Source: Pseudomonas nitroreducens NBRC 12694 (GTDB lineage Bacteria > Pseudomonadota > Gammaproteobacteria > Pseudomonadales > Pseudomonadaceae). Taken from it: DNA of 64,000 bases. Under the pieces are notes generated by a model. That model searched no databases, was not told the origin of the DNA, and was given only the letters and a program-made list of their open reading frames with translations. A program made the translations under genes and the position numbers. The stretch is taken from contig NZ_BDAI01000005.1 in the NCBI RefSeq assembly GCF_002091755.1, forward strand, positions 1 to 64,000, read 5' to 3'. Positions within the stretch are counted from its first letter, which is position 1. Each line of letters begins with the position of its first letter. This document shows positions 1-8,397 of this stretch, one piece after another.

Positions 1-53
1 AGTCGATCATCAGTCTTACATCACAAGCACCCACACGAATTGCTTGATTCAAC

Positions 54-66
54 TTGTTAAAGAGCA
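54..66 (-). promoter_or_regulatory. boxA antitermination site of rRNA operon leader
   Basis: The minus strand reads TGCTCTTTAACAA, which matches the boxA element of bacterial rRNA leaders. It lies downstream of the three promoters at 101-415. In such operons boxA RNA binds NusB/S10 and makes polymerase resistant to Rho. The 16S gene itself must begin just beyond the left edge; no rRNA sequence is recognisable inside the window. Confidence 0.85.
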
Positions 67-100
67 GTTGGTTAAGGCTTTCGTCTCAACCGAGGCGCGC

Positions 101-128
101 ATTCTACGCTAACCTCATCTTTCGTCAA
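101..128 (-). promoter_or_regulatory. rRNA operon promoter, proximal
   Basis: On the minus strand a -35 TTGACG (123-128) and a -10 TAGAAT (101-106) are separated by 16 bp, followed by the GC-rich sequence typical of stringently controlled rRNA promoters. It reads toward boxA and off the left edge. Confidence 0.85.
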
Positions 129-206
129 GCTTTATTTTCGAAAATTTCTTTTCTACTCAATCGCTTGGGCTTCCGAGAAGCCAAACCTCTCATCAGCGGG
201 AGGCGC

Positions 207-234
207 ATTCTACAGCGATCAAACTCGCTGTCAA
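207..234 (-). promoter_or_regulatory. rRNA operon promoter, middle
   Basis: Minus-strand -35 TTGACA (229-234) and -10 TAGAAT (207-212) with 16 bp spacing. The sequence after the -10 (GCGCCTCC) resembles that of the proximal promoter (GCGCGCCTC), suggesting duplicated promoter units. Confidence 0.85.
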
Positions 235-387
235 GCACCTCGGCGACCTTCTTTTCAGCTCGCTGCCGGAGCAGCTAATGAAGAGCGGCAAGTGAATCAC
301 CTGCCTGATCGCCACCCCCAACCTCTAATCTCTGTAAGTACTTGATTTTCAAGTTCTTTCAGCGCTTCGTCGCTGGGAGTGGTGCGC

Positions 388-415
388 ATTATAGGGAGTT
401 TAAATCGGCCGTCAA
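388..415 (-). promoter_or_regulatory. rRNA operon promoter, distal
   Basis: Minus-strand -35 TTGACG (410-415), 16 bp spacer, perfect -10 TATAAT (388-393) followed by GCGCACC. This is the farthest upstream of three tandem promoters. It begins about 20 bp after the msrQ stop codon. No gene lies in 1-434. Confidence 0.8.
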
Positions 416-434
416 CGACTAATTTAAACTTTCT

Positions 435-1043
435 TCAGCCGGCGGTCGGTCGACTGCGCAATCGAGGCAGCTGACGAGCTATCAGGGGCATGCGCAGGAG
501 CATCAGCACAAGCCCTACGACTGCATAGATCGCCCAGCGCTCCAGATCAGACCGCACGACCCACAGCATATGCAACAACCCCAAACCGAGGATGACATAT
601 ATCAGGCGATGCAGTTTCTTCCAGCTCGCCCCCAGCTTTCGCATGCTGTAGCGGTTGGAAGTGATAGCCAGGGCCAGCAACCCGAGGAACGCCCCGAAGC
701 CGACAATGATGTAGGGCCGCTTGCTCAGCTCTACTCCCAATTGGGCCCAGTCCAACCCAAGGATGAAGACGGCATAGGCACTCAGGTGCAGCACTATATA
801 GGTGAAGCACCAGAGACCCAGCTGGCGGCGAACCTGTACCCAGCCACCCCACCGGGTGACTTTCTGCAGAGGCGTCATCGCCAGGGTAATGAGCAACAGG
901 ACGAGACCGCCCTGGCCCAGCCTGTCCACCAGCGCCTTGCCCGGGTCCGGCCCCAGATCGAAGATCCAAGCCTGGTACAGCCAGAAGAGTGGCGGCGCCG
1001 ATGCAGCCAGAAATACCCCGGCCCGCCAGAACGGATAGCGCAT
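435..1043 (-). CDS. msrQ: MsrQ, heme-binding membrane subunit of the MsrPQ methionine sulfoxide reductase
   Basis: A 202-residue, strongly hydrophobic protein of the YedZ/ferric-reductase-like family with about five to six membrane segments and several conserved histidines (for example in the HLSAY and KLHRLIY regions) expected to carry heme b. It passes electrons from the quinone pool or cytoplasmic flavin to periplasmic MsrP, which repairs oxidised methionines in envelope proteins. Its ATG overlaps the msrP stop by one base (TGATG), so the two are translationally coupled. It ends close to the rRNA promoter region. Confidence 0.93.
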   Translation of the reverse strand: MRYPFWRAGVFLAASAPPLFWLYQAWIFDLGPDPGKALVDRLGQGGLVLLLITLAMTPLQKVTRWGGWVQVRRQLGLWCFTYIVLHLSAYAVFILGLDWAQLGVELSKRPYIIVGFGAFLGLLALAITSNRYSMRKLGASWKKLHRLIYVILGLGLLHMLWVVRSDLERWAIYAVVGLVLMLLRMPLIARQLPRLRSRPTAG

Positions 1044-2053
1044 CAGTAGTCCTTCCTCAGATCCATGCCCGCATAAAGCGAAGCGACCTCATCGGCATAG
1101 CCGTTGAACATGAGGGTAGGACGAACATTGGGGCTGAATAGTCCACTGGGCAGACGACGTTCGCGCGCCTGGCTCCAGCGCGGATGGTCTACCGTCGGAT
1201 TGACGTTGGCATAGAAGCCATACTCGTCCGAAGCCAGACTCTGCCAGGTAGTCTTCGGCTGCTCCTCGACGAAGCTGATCCGCACAATGGACTTGGCTCC
1301 CTTGAAGCCGTATTTCCACGGCACCACCAGACGCAGCGGCGCTCCGTTCCGGTTCGCCAGTACCCGGCCGTACATGCCGACAGCCAGAATCGCCAAGGGA
1401 TGCATCGCCTCATCCATGCGCAGCCCTTCGACATAGGGCCAATCGATCAAGGCGAAGTTGGATTGCACACCCGGCATATCCTTGCGATCCACCAGGGTTT
1501 CGAAGCGCAGGTATTTCGCCTTGCTGGTCGGTTCGACCCGCTTGATCAGCTCGGAGATCGGAAAGCCGATCCACGGAATGACCATCGACCAAGCCTCGAC
1601 GCAGCGCAATCGGTAGACGCGCTCCTCCAGCAGATAGGGTTTGATGAAGTCCTCGAGCGCGTACTTGCCGGGTTTACCCACCTCCCCATCGATCACTACG
1701 GACCATGGCTCGGTCTTCAAGGCACCCGCATTGGCAGCAGGATCCCCCTTGTCCGGGCCGAATTCGTAGAAATTGTTGTAGGTGGTCGCGTCCTTGAACG
1801 GTGTGATGGCTTCATCTTTTACCGTGACGGCATCCCAGCGTGTAGCGGCGAGCTTTTCCGTGAGCCAGGAAGGGGCAGCCGCTTCGGCGACATCGGCATA
1901 GCGACCGCCCTCGGCAAAACCCAGACGCGGCAATCCGGATAGAGCCGCAGCCGCCATCGCACCACCGAGAAAGTGGCGACGGGAGAGATAGAGGGATTCG
2001 GGCGTGACTTCCGATTCGTGGCAATCGGAAAGGCGGGACGACTTGATCAGCAT
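1043..2053 (-). CDS. msrP: MsrP, periplasmic molybdopterin methionine sulfoxide reductase catalytic subunit
   Basis: 336 residues. A Tat signal with SRRHFLGG near residue 24 precedes a hydrophobic stretch and an AEG-type cleavage region. The sulfite-oxidase-like molybdopterin fold is marked by RCVEAW, whose cysteine (about residue 151) is the expected molybdenum ligand. The folded protein is exported by Tat and reduces both diastereomers of protein methionine sulfoxide, with electrons from MsrQ encoded just downstream. Length and Tat position fit the YedY family. A 57-bp gap separates it from pssA. Confidence 0.94.
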   Translation of the reverse strand: MLIKSSRLSDCHESEVTPESLYLSRRHFLGGAMAAAALSGLPRLGFAEGGRYADVAEAAAPSWLTEKLAATRWDAVTVKDEAITPFKDATTYNNFYEFGPDKGDPAANAGALKTEPWSVVIDGEVGKPGKYALEDFIKPYLLEERVYRLRCVEAWSMVIPWIGFPISELIKRVEPTSKAKYLRFETLVDRKDMPGVQSNFALIDWPYVEGLRMDEAMHPLAILAVGMYGRVLANRNGAPLRLVVPWKYGFKGAKSIVRISFVEEQPKTTWQSLASDEYGFYANVNPTVDHPRWSQARERRLPSGLFSPNVRPTLMFNGYADEVASLYAGMDLRKDY

Positions 2054-2110
2054 GACGGGCTCCGCAACAACTGGCTGTATGCACCAGTAGACTGCGGAGC
2101 CCGCTGGAAA

Positions 2111-2935
2111 TTACACGGCAGGCGGCTGCTTGCGACGGCGCAATTGCAACAAGTATTGCACCGGTCCGGAGGTTGCGTATGCAAGGAACAGCAGGAGCAG
2201 GATGCGCGGCGGGTCGGTGAAGACCACGGCGAATGCCAGCACCACTACCAGGATTGCCATAAACGGCACGCGGCCGCGCAGGTCAAGATCCTTGAAGCTG
2301 TAGTACTTGATATTGCTGACCATCAGCATGCCGGCGGCGGCGACCATCAGCGCAACCAGCAGGGAAACCTTGGCGCCCTGAACGTCGAAGTCGGCGAACG
2401 CCCAGACCGTACCGGCAACCAGCGCCGCGGCAGCCGGGCTGGCCAGACCGATGAAGTAGCGCTTGTCAGCCTTGCCCACCTGGGTATTGAAACGCGCCAG
2501 ACGCAGAGCGGCACCAGCAACATAGATGAAGGCGACCATCCAGCCGACCTTGCCCAGGCTGCTCAGCGCCCACTCGAAAGCGACCAGCGCCGGAGCTACT
2601 CCGAAGGCGACCATGTCGGACAGCGAGTCGTACTCGGCGCCGAAAGCACTCTGGGTATTGGTCAGACGGGCCACACGACCGTCGAGGCCGTCGAGGACCA
2701 TGGCGACGAAGATGGCGATGGCGGCGTTGGAGAAATCGCCGTTCATGGCATTGATGATGGCGTAGAGACCGGTAAACAGTGCTGCAGTAGTGAACAGGTT
2801 AGGCAGCAGGTAGATGCCGCGATGACGAACCTTGCGACCTTCGGCGTCATGACCCTCTTCGATGTGCTCATCGATGGGCAGCAGACTTTCTTCGGTGTCG
2901 GAAGCCTTGTTCGGCTCCTCGTGACCTTCACTCAT
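2111..2935 (-). CDS. pssA: CDP-diacylglycerol--serine O-phosphatidyltransferase
   Basis: 274 residues with about seven to eight hydrophobic segments. The CDP-alcohol phosphatidyltransferase signature is complete: DGRVAR, eight residues, G, three residues, D, three residues, D (about residues 85-108). The enzyme joins serine to CDP-diacylglycerol to make phosphatidylserine, precursor of phosphatidylethanolamine. The acidic, hydrophilic N-terminal 35 residues are a cytoplasmic extension. It is codirectional with ilvC upstream but separated from it by a terminator, so probably has its own promoter. Confidence 0.93.
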   Translation of the reverse strand: MSEGHEEPNKASDTEESLLPIDEHIEEGHDAEGRKVRHRGIYLLPNLFTTAALFTGLYAIINAMNGDFSNAAIAIFVAMVLDGLDGRVARLTNTQSAFGAEYDSLSDMVAFGVAPALVAFEWALSSLGKVGWMVAFIYVAGAALRLARFNTQVGKADKRYFIGLASPAAAALVAGTVWAFADFDVQGAKVSLLVALMVAAAGMLMVSNIKYYSFKDLDLRGRVPFMAILVVVLAFAVVFTDPPRILLLLFLAYATSGPVQYLLQLRRRKQPPAV

Positions 2936-3038
2936 GGACGATTCCTTGAGAACTCGTTGAGGCTGAGATTTGCCGGTGCACGCTTTTGCGTGGACACGTC
3001 CGGCACCCCCGCTTTATACCAGATCACCGCCCCTAAAC

Positions 3039-3065
3039 GAAAAAACGCGGCAAGCGCCGCGTTTC
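3039..3065 (-). terminator. rho-independent terminator after ilvC
   Basis: On the minus strand AAACGCGGC-GCTT-GCCGCGTTT forms a strong stem and is followed by further T residues. It lies about 20 bp after the ilvC stop and ends the ilvIHC transcript before pssA. Confidence 0.85.
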
Positions 3066-3084
3066 CTCGTTTGTCGAAAGGACC

Positions 3085-4101
3085 TTAGTTCTTGGTCTTG
3101 TCGACGATCTTGTTGGCAGCAATCCACGGCATCATGGCGCGCAGTTGCTCGCCGATGACTTCGATACCGTGAGCGGCGTTGTTGCGGCGCTTGGCGGTCA
3201 TCGACGGGTAGTTGGTAGCGCCTTCGGAGATGAACATCTTGGCGTATTCGCCGTCCTGGATGCGCTTCAGAGCGTTGCGCATGGCCTGACGGGATTCGGC
3301 GTTGATCACTTCCGGACCGGTTACGTACTCGCCGTATTCGGCGTTGTTCGAGATCGAGTAGTTCATGTTGGCGATGCCACCTTCGTACATGAGGTCCACG
3401 ATCAGCTTCAGTTCGTGCAGGCACTCGAAGTAGGCCATTTCCGGAGCGTAACCGGCTTCGACCAGGGTTTCGAAACCGGCTTTCACCAGCTCGACGCAAC
3501 CGCCGCACAGAACGGCCTGCTCGCCGAACAGGTCGGTTTCGGTCTCGTCCTTGAAGGTGGTTTCGATGATGCCGGTACGGCCGCCGCCAACGCCGCAGGC
3601 GTAGGACAGAGCGACGTTCTTGGCATTGCCCGAAGCGTCCTGGTAGATCGCGATCAGGTCGGGGATGCCGCCGCCTTTCACGAACTCGGAGCGTACGGTG
3701 TGGCCCGGGGCCTTCGGCGCGATCATGATCACGTCGAGGTCAGCGCGCGGTACGACCTGGTTGTAATGGATGGAGAAGCCGTGGGCGAAAGCCAGGGTGG
3801 CGCCTTTTTTCAGGTTCGGCTCGATCTCGTCCTTGTACAGACGGCCCTGGAACTCGTCCGGAGTCAGGATCATGACCAGGTCGGCAGCGGCAACGGCTTC
3901 GGCCACTTCGGCGACTTTCAGGCCGTGGTTCTGAGCCTTGGCAACGGAAGAAGAACCCGCACGCAGGCCGACGGTGACGTCGACGCCGGAGTCTTTCAGG
4001 TTGCAGGCGTGGGCATGGCCCTGGGAGCCGTAACCGATGATGGCAACTTTCTTGCCCTGAACGATGGAGAGGTCACAGTCTTTATCGTAGAAAACGCGCA
4101 T
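3085..4101 (-). CDS. ilvC: Ketol-acid reductoisomerase (NADP+)
   Basis: 338 residues, the length of class I (short) KARI. The N-terminal Rossmann motif is GYGSQGHAHA (about residues 24-33), followed by the all-helical knotted domain with the Mg-binding acidic residues in the DLFGEQAVLCGG and LKLIVDLMYEGG regions. It isomerises and reduces acetolactate or acetohydroxybutyrate in valine/leucine and isoleucine synthesis. It is the third gene of the ilvI-ilvH-ilvC set, 44 bp after ilvH. Confidence 0.96.
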   Translation of the reverse strand: MRVFYDKDCDLSIVQGKKVAIIGYGSQGHAHACNLKDSGVDVTVGLRAGSSSVAKAQNHGLKVAEVAEAVAAADLVMILTPDEFQGRLYKDEIEPNLKKGATLAFAHGFSIHYNQVVPRADLDVIMIAPKAPGHTVRSEFVKGGGIPDLIAIYQDASGNAKNVALSYACGVGGGRTGIIETTFKDETETDLFGEQAVLCGGCVELVKAGFETLVEAGYAPEMAYFECLHELKLIVDLMYEGGIANMNYSISNNAEYGEYVTGPEVINAESRQAMRNALKRIQDGEYAKMFISEGATNYPSMTAKRRNNAAHGIEVIGEQLRAMMPWIAANKIVDKTKN

Positions 4102-4145
4102 TTGGGTAATCCCCTGTCAGTTGGCCTCGTGGGCCGTATTTCAAA

Positions 4146-4637
4146 TCAGATGCTGAGAGTCTTGTCGCCACGGGCAATACCGGTGACGCCGCTGCGGACA
4201 ACTTCGAGGATCGACGCGGTGCCGATGGCCTGGATGAAGCTGTCCAGCTTGTCGCTGGTGCCGGCCAGCTGCACGGTGTAGACGCTGCTGGTGACGTCGA
4301 CGATCTGTCCGCGGAAGATGTCGGTGGTGCGCTTGACCTCGGCGCGCTGGGCGCCGGTAGCCTTCACTTTCACCAGCATCAGCTCGCGCTCGATATGCGC
4401 GCTCTCCGAGAGATTCACCAGTTTTACCACCTCGATGAGCTTGTTGAGGTTCTTGGTGATCTGCTCGATGACTTCGTCCTGACCGGCGGTGGTCAGGGTC
4501 AGGCGCGACAGCGTCGGGTCCTCGGTCGGGGCGACGGTCAGGCTTTCGATGTTGTAGTTGCGCTGGGAGAACAGGCCGACGACGCGGGACAGCGCGCCGG
4601 GTTCGTTTTCCAGCAGCAGGGAAATGATGTGTCGCAT
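4146..4637 (-). CDS. ilvH: Acetolactate synthase small (regulatory) subunit
   Basis: 163 residues from ATG at 4637 (MRHIISLL). A longer in-frame start is possible but would overlap ilvI, and the family begins at MRHII. An N-terminal ACT domain (about residues 1-80, with the LLENEPGALSRV strand-helix) binds valine for feedback inhibition; the C-terminal domain activates the catalytic subunit. Its ATG is 2 bp after the ilvI stop, so the subunits are made together. Confidence 0.95.
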   Translation of the reverse strand: MRHIISLLLENEPGALSRVVGLFSQRNYNIESLTVAPTEDPTLSRLTLTTAGQDEVIEQITKNLNKLIEVVKLVNLSESAHIERELMLVKVKATGAQRAEVKRTTDIFRGQIVDVTSSVYTVQLAGTSDKLDSFIQAIGTASILEVVRSGVTGIARGDKTLSI

Positions 4638-4639
4638 GA

Positions 4640-6370
4640 TCAGGTACGCTCCGTCTTGCTCAGCCACATGTCGCGCATCGCACCACCGCGGATCTGCATC
4701 GGGTAGACGTGCTCGCTGGTATCGACCTGGATGTCGAGGAAGACCAGGCGATTCTTCATCGCGAAGGCTTCTTCCATCATCGGCTTCAGGTCCTTCAGGT
4801 CGGTGATGCGCATGCCGACGTGGCCATACGCTTCAGCCAGCTTGACGAAGTCCGGCAGCGATTCCATGTAGGAGTGCGAGTAGCGGCTGTTGTACTGCAT
4901 GTCCTGCCATTGGCGGACCATGCCCAGCGCACCGTTGTTCAGGTTGACGATCTTCACCGGCAGGTCGTACTGCAGGCAGGTGGACAGCTCCTGGATGTTC
5001 ATCTGGATGCTGCCTTCACCGGTCACGCACGCAACGTCTGCGTCAGGGAAGTTCAACTTCACACCCATGGCGGCCGGGAAGCCGAAGCCCATGGTGCCCA
5101 GGCCACCGGAGTTGATCCAGCGATTGGGCTTGTTGAAGCGGTAGTACTGCGCCGCGAACATCTGGTGCTGACCCACGTCGGAAGCGACGAAGGCATCACC
5201 GTTGGTGACTTCGCAGAGGGTCTCGATCACGGTCTGCGGCTTGATGATGCTGCCGTCGCCCATGCTGTAGGGGAACAGGCCGCGGGTGCCACGCCATTCC
5301 TCGATCTGCTTCCACCAGGCAGCCTGGGCTTCTTTGTTCGGGGTCTCGCCGATTTCCTTGAGGATCGCGACCATTTCGGTCAGGACGCTGTCCACCGGGC
5401 CGACGATCGGGATGTCGGCCTTGACGGTCTTGGAGATCGAGGCCGGGTCGATGTCGACGTGGATGATCTTGGCATTCGGGCAGAACTTGGCTGCGGTCTC
5501 GCCGTTGATCACGCGATCGTCGAAGCGCGCGCCGACGGCAAAGATCACGTCAGCGTGGTGCATCGCGAGGTTCGCGGTGTAGCTGCCGTGCATGCCGAGC
5601 ATGCCGACGAACTGGCGATCGGTACCCGGATAGCCACCCAGGCCCATCAGGGTGTTGGTGACCGGCACGTTGAGCATGCGCGCGACCTCAGTCAGCGGCT
5701 CGGCGGCATTGCCCATGATCACGCCACCACCGGCGTAGATGATCGGGCGCTTGGCGGCGAGCATCATCTCGGCGGCCTTGCGGATCTGGCCGGAGTGGCC
5801 ACGGACCGCCGGGCTGTAGGAGCGCAGCTTCACCTTCTTCGGGTAGCTGTATTCGAACTTCTGGGTCGGATCGCCCATGTCCTTCGGAATATCGATCACC
5901 ACCGGGCCGGGACGGCCGGACTGGGCGATATAGAAGGCCTTCTTGATGACCTCAGGGATTTCCGACGGGTGCTTGATGATGAAGCTGTGCTTCACGATCG
6001 GGCGGGAGATACCGACCATGTCGGTTTCCTGGAACGCGTCGGTACCAACCATGTTGCTCGCCACCTGGCCGGAGATCACCACCATCGGGATGGAGTCCAT
6101 GTAGGCGGTGGCGATGCCGGTGACGGCATTGGTCGCGCCGGGACCGGAGGTCACCAGCACCACGCCGGGCTTGCCGGTGGCCCGCGCATAGCCGTCGGCC
6201 ATGTGGGTAGCGGCCTGCTCGTGGCGAACCAGGATGTGGGTTACTTCGTTCTCTTTGAAGAGAGCGTCGTAGATATGCAGGAGGGCACCGCCCGGGTACC
6301 CGTAGATGTACTTAACGCCTTCGTCACGCAGGGAGCGGACGACCATTTCAGCGCCGGATAAAAGTTCCAC
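4640..6370 (-). CDS. ilvI: Acetolactate synthase large (catalytic) subunit
   Basis: 576 residues starting at a GTG (6370) with GAGGTG about 6 bp upstream. Three TPP-enzyme domains are present: the N-terminal domain with the catalytic glutamate in LVRHEQAATHMADGYARA (about residue 51), a central FAD domain, and the C-terminal TPP/Mg motif TGEGSIQMNIQEL (GEG in place of the more usual GDG, which I also recall from other pseudomonads). It condenses pyruvate with pyruvate or 2-oxobutyrate, the first step of branched-chain amino acid synthesis. First gene of ilvIHC. Confidence 0.95.
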   Translation of the reverse strand: MELLSGAEMVVRSLRDEGVKYIYGYPGGALLHIYDALFKENEVTHILVRHEQAATHMADGYARATGKPGVVLVTSGPGATNAVTGIATAYMDSIPMVVISGQVASNMVGTDAFQETDMVGISRPIVKHSFIIKHPSEIPEVIKKAFYIAQSGRPGPVVIDIPKDMGDPTQKFEYSYPKKVKLRSYSPAVRGHSGQIRKAAEMMLAAKRPIIYAGGGVIMGNAAEPLTEVARMLNVPVTNTLMGLGGYPGTDRQFVGMLGMHGSYTANLAMHHADVIFAVGARFDDRVINGETAAKFCPNAKIIHVDIDPASISKTVKADIPIVGPVDSVLTEMVAILKEIGETPNKEAQAAWWKQIEEWRGTRGLFPYSMGDGSIIKPQTVIETLCEVTNGDAFVASDVGQHQMFAAQYYRFNKPNRWINSGGLGTMGFGFPAAMGVKLNFPDADVACVTGEGSIQMNIQELSTCLQYDLPVKIVNLNNGALGMVRQWQDMQYNSRYSHSYMESLPDFVKLAEAYGHVGMRITDLKDLKPMMEEAFAMKNRLVFLDIQVDTSEHVYPMQIRGGAMRDMWLSKTERT

Positions 6371-6402
6371 GTTGTCACCTCTAGAACGCTATATACGGAA
6401 AC

Positions 6403-6417
6403 CCCCAACGTGGGGGA
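6403..6417 (-). promoter_or_regulatory. Hairpin in the ilvIHC leader (possible attenuator)
   Basis: CCCCCA-ACG-TGGGGG forms a 6-bp stem on the minus strand about 35 nt before the ilvI start, followed by GTTTCC, a short T tract. The leader from the predicted promoter is about 260 nt. I found no leader peptide rich in Ile, Val or Leu codons, so attenuation is only a possibility. Confidence 0.3.
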
Positions 6418-6635
6418 CCGACTTGGATGGCTGCCCGGCAGACATGGGCGAATGTAATCGCCGGCTACGTCGACTGCCGATTGAGCAGAACCTGGAGACA
6501 CTCCTGTTTGTGTTACGGAGAGCCTCCACCCAGCGCGAGGTAACGCGAAACAGGGTGAAACTTTGCGGCGCGGGTAGCACCTCTTGTCTGCCGAGTAAAA
6601 CCAGCTTGCGGCCGGCCCACTGCAGCGAACCTTGG

Positions 6636-6678
6636 ATTCTTCTGAAACGAAGCGACCAAGTCAAGCCATATATGGCTT
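6636..6678 (-). promoter_or_regulatory. Predicted ilvIHC promoter with adjoining perfect palindrome
   Basis: Minus-strand -35 TTGACT (6659-6664) and -10 AAGAAT (6636-6641), 17 bp apart. The 16-bp perfect palindrome AAGCCATATATGGCTT (6663-6678) abuts and overlaps the -35, the position of a regulator-binding site. The rest of 6371-6773 holds the ilvI leader and, at its right end, the start region of the divergent DUF4124 gene; no further gene is seen. Confidence 0.5.
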
Positions 6679-6773
6679 TGAATGAAGCGGGGATGTGAAC
6701 TTTCTCAGAGTGAATAAGCCCGCGATTTGGTTATAGTTACCGACAGACTCCGCACCCCAAGGATCGACAAAGC

Positions 6774-7226
6774 ATGCGACGGACGATTTTCATGGGCAGC
6801 CTGCTGCTCGCACTGGCCCCGACCGTGATGGCCGCGCAGGTCTACAAATGGGTCGATGCCCAGGGCATCACCCACTTCGGGGCACAGCCACCGGAGGGCG
6901 CGAACGCCTCTGCCGTCAACACCAGTACCGCCCAGCCCAAGGCCACCAGCAACTTTCCGCCGCCCGTCGTTGCCAAACCGACACTGCCACCCAGCAATGA
7001 CGAAAAGCAGAAGGCCGCCGACGAGAAGGTGCGCCAGGAAGTGGCGCAACAAGAAGCCGAGCGCATCAAGCAGTGCGAACTGGAGCGTACCAACCTGGCG
7101 CAACTCAAGAACAACCCGCGCGTTCGAGTAGATGATGGTAATGGCGACGTTCGCCGGATCACCGAAGAAGAACGTCAGGAGCGCATCGCAACCAGCGAGA
7201 AGAACATCCGCGAGAACTGCAACTGA
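6774..7226 (+). CDS. DUF4124 domain-containing exported protein
   Basis: 150 residues. An N-terminal signal peptide (about residues 1-20, ending VMAAQ) is followed by the DUF4124 pattern VYKWVDAQGITHFGAQPP (about residues 23-40), then a Pro/Thr-rich linker and a charged helical C-terminus rich in Glu, Lys and Gln (DEKVRQEVAQQEAERI). The family is periplasmic or outer-membrane associated in proteobacteria and has no established function. AAGGA about 11 bp upstream supports the ATG. It is divergent from ilvI and convergent with the YqcC-like gene. Confidence 0.8.
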   Translation: MRRTIFMGSLLLALAPTVMAAQVYKWVDAQGITHFGAQPPEGANASAVNTSTAQPKATSNFPPPVVAKPTLPPSNDEKQKAADEKVRQEVAQQEAERIKQCELERTNLAQLKNNPRVRVDDGNGDVRRITEEERQERIATSEKNIRENCN

Positions 7227-7233
7227 CGCCCGC

Positions 7234-7563
7234 TCAGGGCGTCGGGCTGATCAACTGGTCGAAGGCGCCGAGCGCATCGAGCAGACCAGCCACCCGCGCG
7301 CCCTCATTGGCATAAGCCATTTCCGCGATGGCACGGATCCCCGAGGCAGTGGGCAGGTCCGCGCCGCTCTCGATGATCAGCTTCATCCGCGGCAGAAATA
7401 TCCACTGCAGCCACTCCTCCAGCGCCAGCGTATCCACGCAGAAGGGTTCGACGCTGGAAAGCCTGTCCGGCGACGGGCTTTCGCTTCCCCACAGACCGAT
7501 TGCACGCAGCTCCCGCTCGATCAGCAGCAACTGATCGGCGACGGCCAGCACGCGCCCGTCCAT
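7234..7563 (-). CDS. YqcC-like protein (DUF446)
   Basis: 109 residues, small, acidic and helical. The central segment LEEWLQWIFLPRMKLIIESG matches the YqcC/DUF446 family, whose function is unknown. Its ATG overlaps the stop of the upstream lpoP by one base (TAATG), implying translational coupling with the cell-wall genes lpoP and mrcB. No membrane segment or signal peptide is seen. Confidence 0.8.
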   Translation of the reverse strand: MDGRVLAVADQLLLIERELRAIGLWGSESPSPDRLSSVEPFCVDTLALEEWLQWIFLPRMKLIIESGADLPTASGIRAIAEMAYANEGARVAGLLDALGAFDQLISPTP

Positions 7564-8381
7564 TACAGGGTCACCTTGGCTTTCTGCCGTGCCTCGGCGG
7601 CGCCAGCGGTATTGCCCTGCTGGTCACGACACTTGGCGATCAGATCCCACAGACTGGCCTGCATGGTCGGGCGACCGTTGGCCAGCGACAGGCCACGCAG
7701 CGCCACCTGTTCGGCTTGCGCAGCATCGCCCTGTGCCAGGCGTACCTGGGCCAGCTTGTAGAGCACCTGCGGCTCGCGCGGAGCAATGCGCTGGGCGCGC
7801 TCCAGGCTGGCGGCAGCGCCGTTGAGGTCACCACCACCCTGCTGCTGCGAGGCGGAGGTAAGCAGCGCCAGCACCGGTCCATCCAGCTGCTCGTCCGCCG
7901 AGAGGCCAGAGTTGCTCGACGGAATGCCGGAAGGCCCCTGGTAGTTCTGGGTGGTCGGCGCAGCCTGCTGAGCCTGATTGATCGGCTGCTGGTAGGTCTG
8001 CGACTGGAAACCACCATTGGAGGTGATGCCACCACTGGTGGAGATTGGCTGCTGCGAGTAGCTCGTTCCCGTTGCTCCCGGCGCCGTGGTCATCGGCGAG
8101 GTGCTGATCGGCGCGGCGCCGCTCTGCGCCGGGAAAGTCTGGATCGGCGCCATGCCGGCATCCTGCGGGACCATCACGGTAACCCCGGAGTCACCCTGCG
8201 GGATGCTCTGGCCGGCACCGGCACGAACTGGCGCCTGGGTGTTGCCACCGCTGCGGCCAACGCGCTCCGAGTTGGAGACGGAGGTACCGGAGTCCTGCAC
8301 GGGAATCGCACCCTGCTGCGGGGTCGCACAACCGGACAGAAGCGCCAGAGTCGCCGACGCTGCAAACCAAGCTTTTCTCAC
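7563..8381 (-). CDS. lpoP: LpoP, outer-membrane lipoprotein activator of PBP1b
   Basis: 272 residues from GTG at 8381. An in-frame TTG at 8387 lies directly against the ribosome-binding site AGAGGA, while the GTG is 6 bp from it, so the GTG decides the start. A lipobox LLSGC ends the signal peptide. A long Gln/Ser/Gly/Thr/Pro-rich linker (about residues 20-160) is followed by TPR-like helices (LERAQRIAPREPQVLYKLAQ and after). The position between YqcC and mrcB and this architecture match P. aeruginosa LpoP, which stimulates PBP1b across the periplasm; the linker fits the need to span that gap. Confidence 0.82.
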   Translation of the reverse strand: MRKAWFAASATLALLSGCATPQQGAIPVQDSGTSVSNSERVGRSGGNTQAPVRAGAGQSIPQGDSGVTVMVPQDAGMAPIQTFPAQSGAAPISTSPMTTAPGATGTSYSQQPISTSGGITSNGGFQSQTYQQPINQAQQAAPTTQNYQGPSGIPSSNSGLSADEQLDGPVLALLTSASQQQGGGDLNGAAASLERAQRIAPREPQVLYKLAQVRLAQGDAAQAEQVALRGLSLANGRPTMQASLWDLIAKCRDQQGNTAGAAEARQKAKVTL

Positions 8382-8397
8382 TTCCAATCCTCTTGCA

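Noticed and set aside
4709..6361. Plus-strand frame of 550 codons opposite ilvI
   Set aside because: His/Asp/Val/Gly-rich complement of an unmistakable acetolactate synthase gene.
6389..6664. Minus-strand frame of 91 codons as an ilv leader peptide
   Set aside because: It is far too long for an attenuation peptide and has no cluster of Ile, Val or Leu codons.
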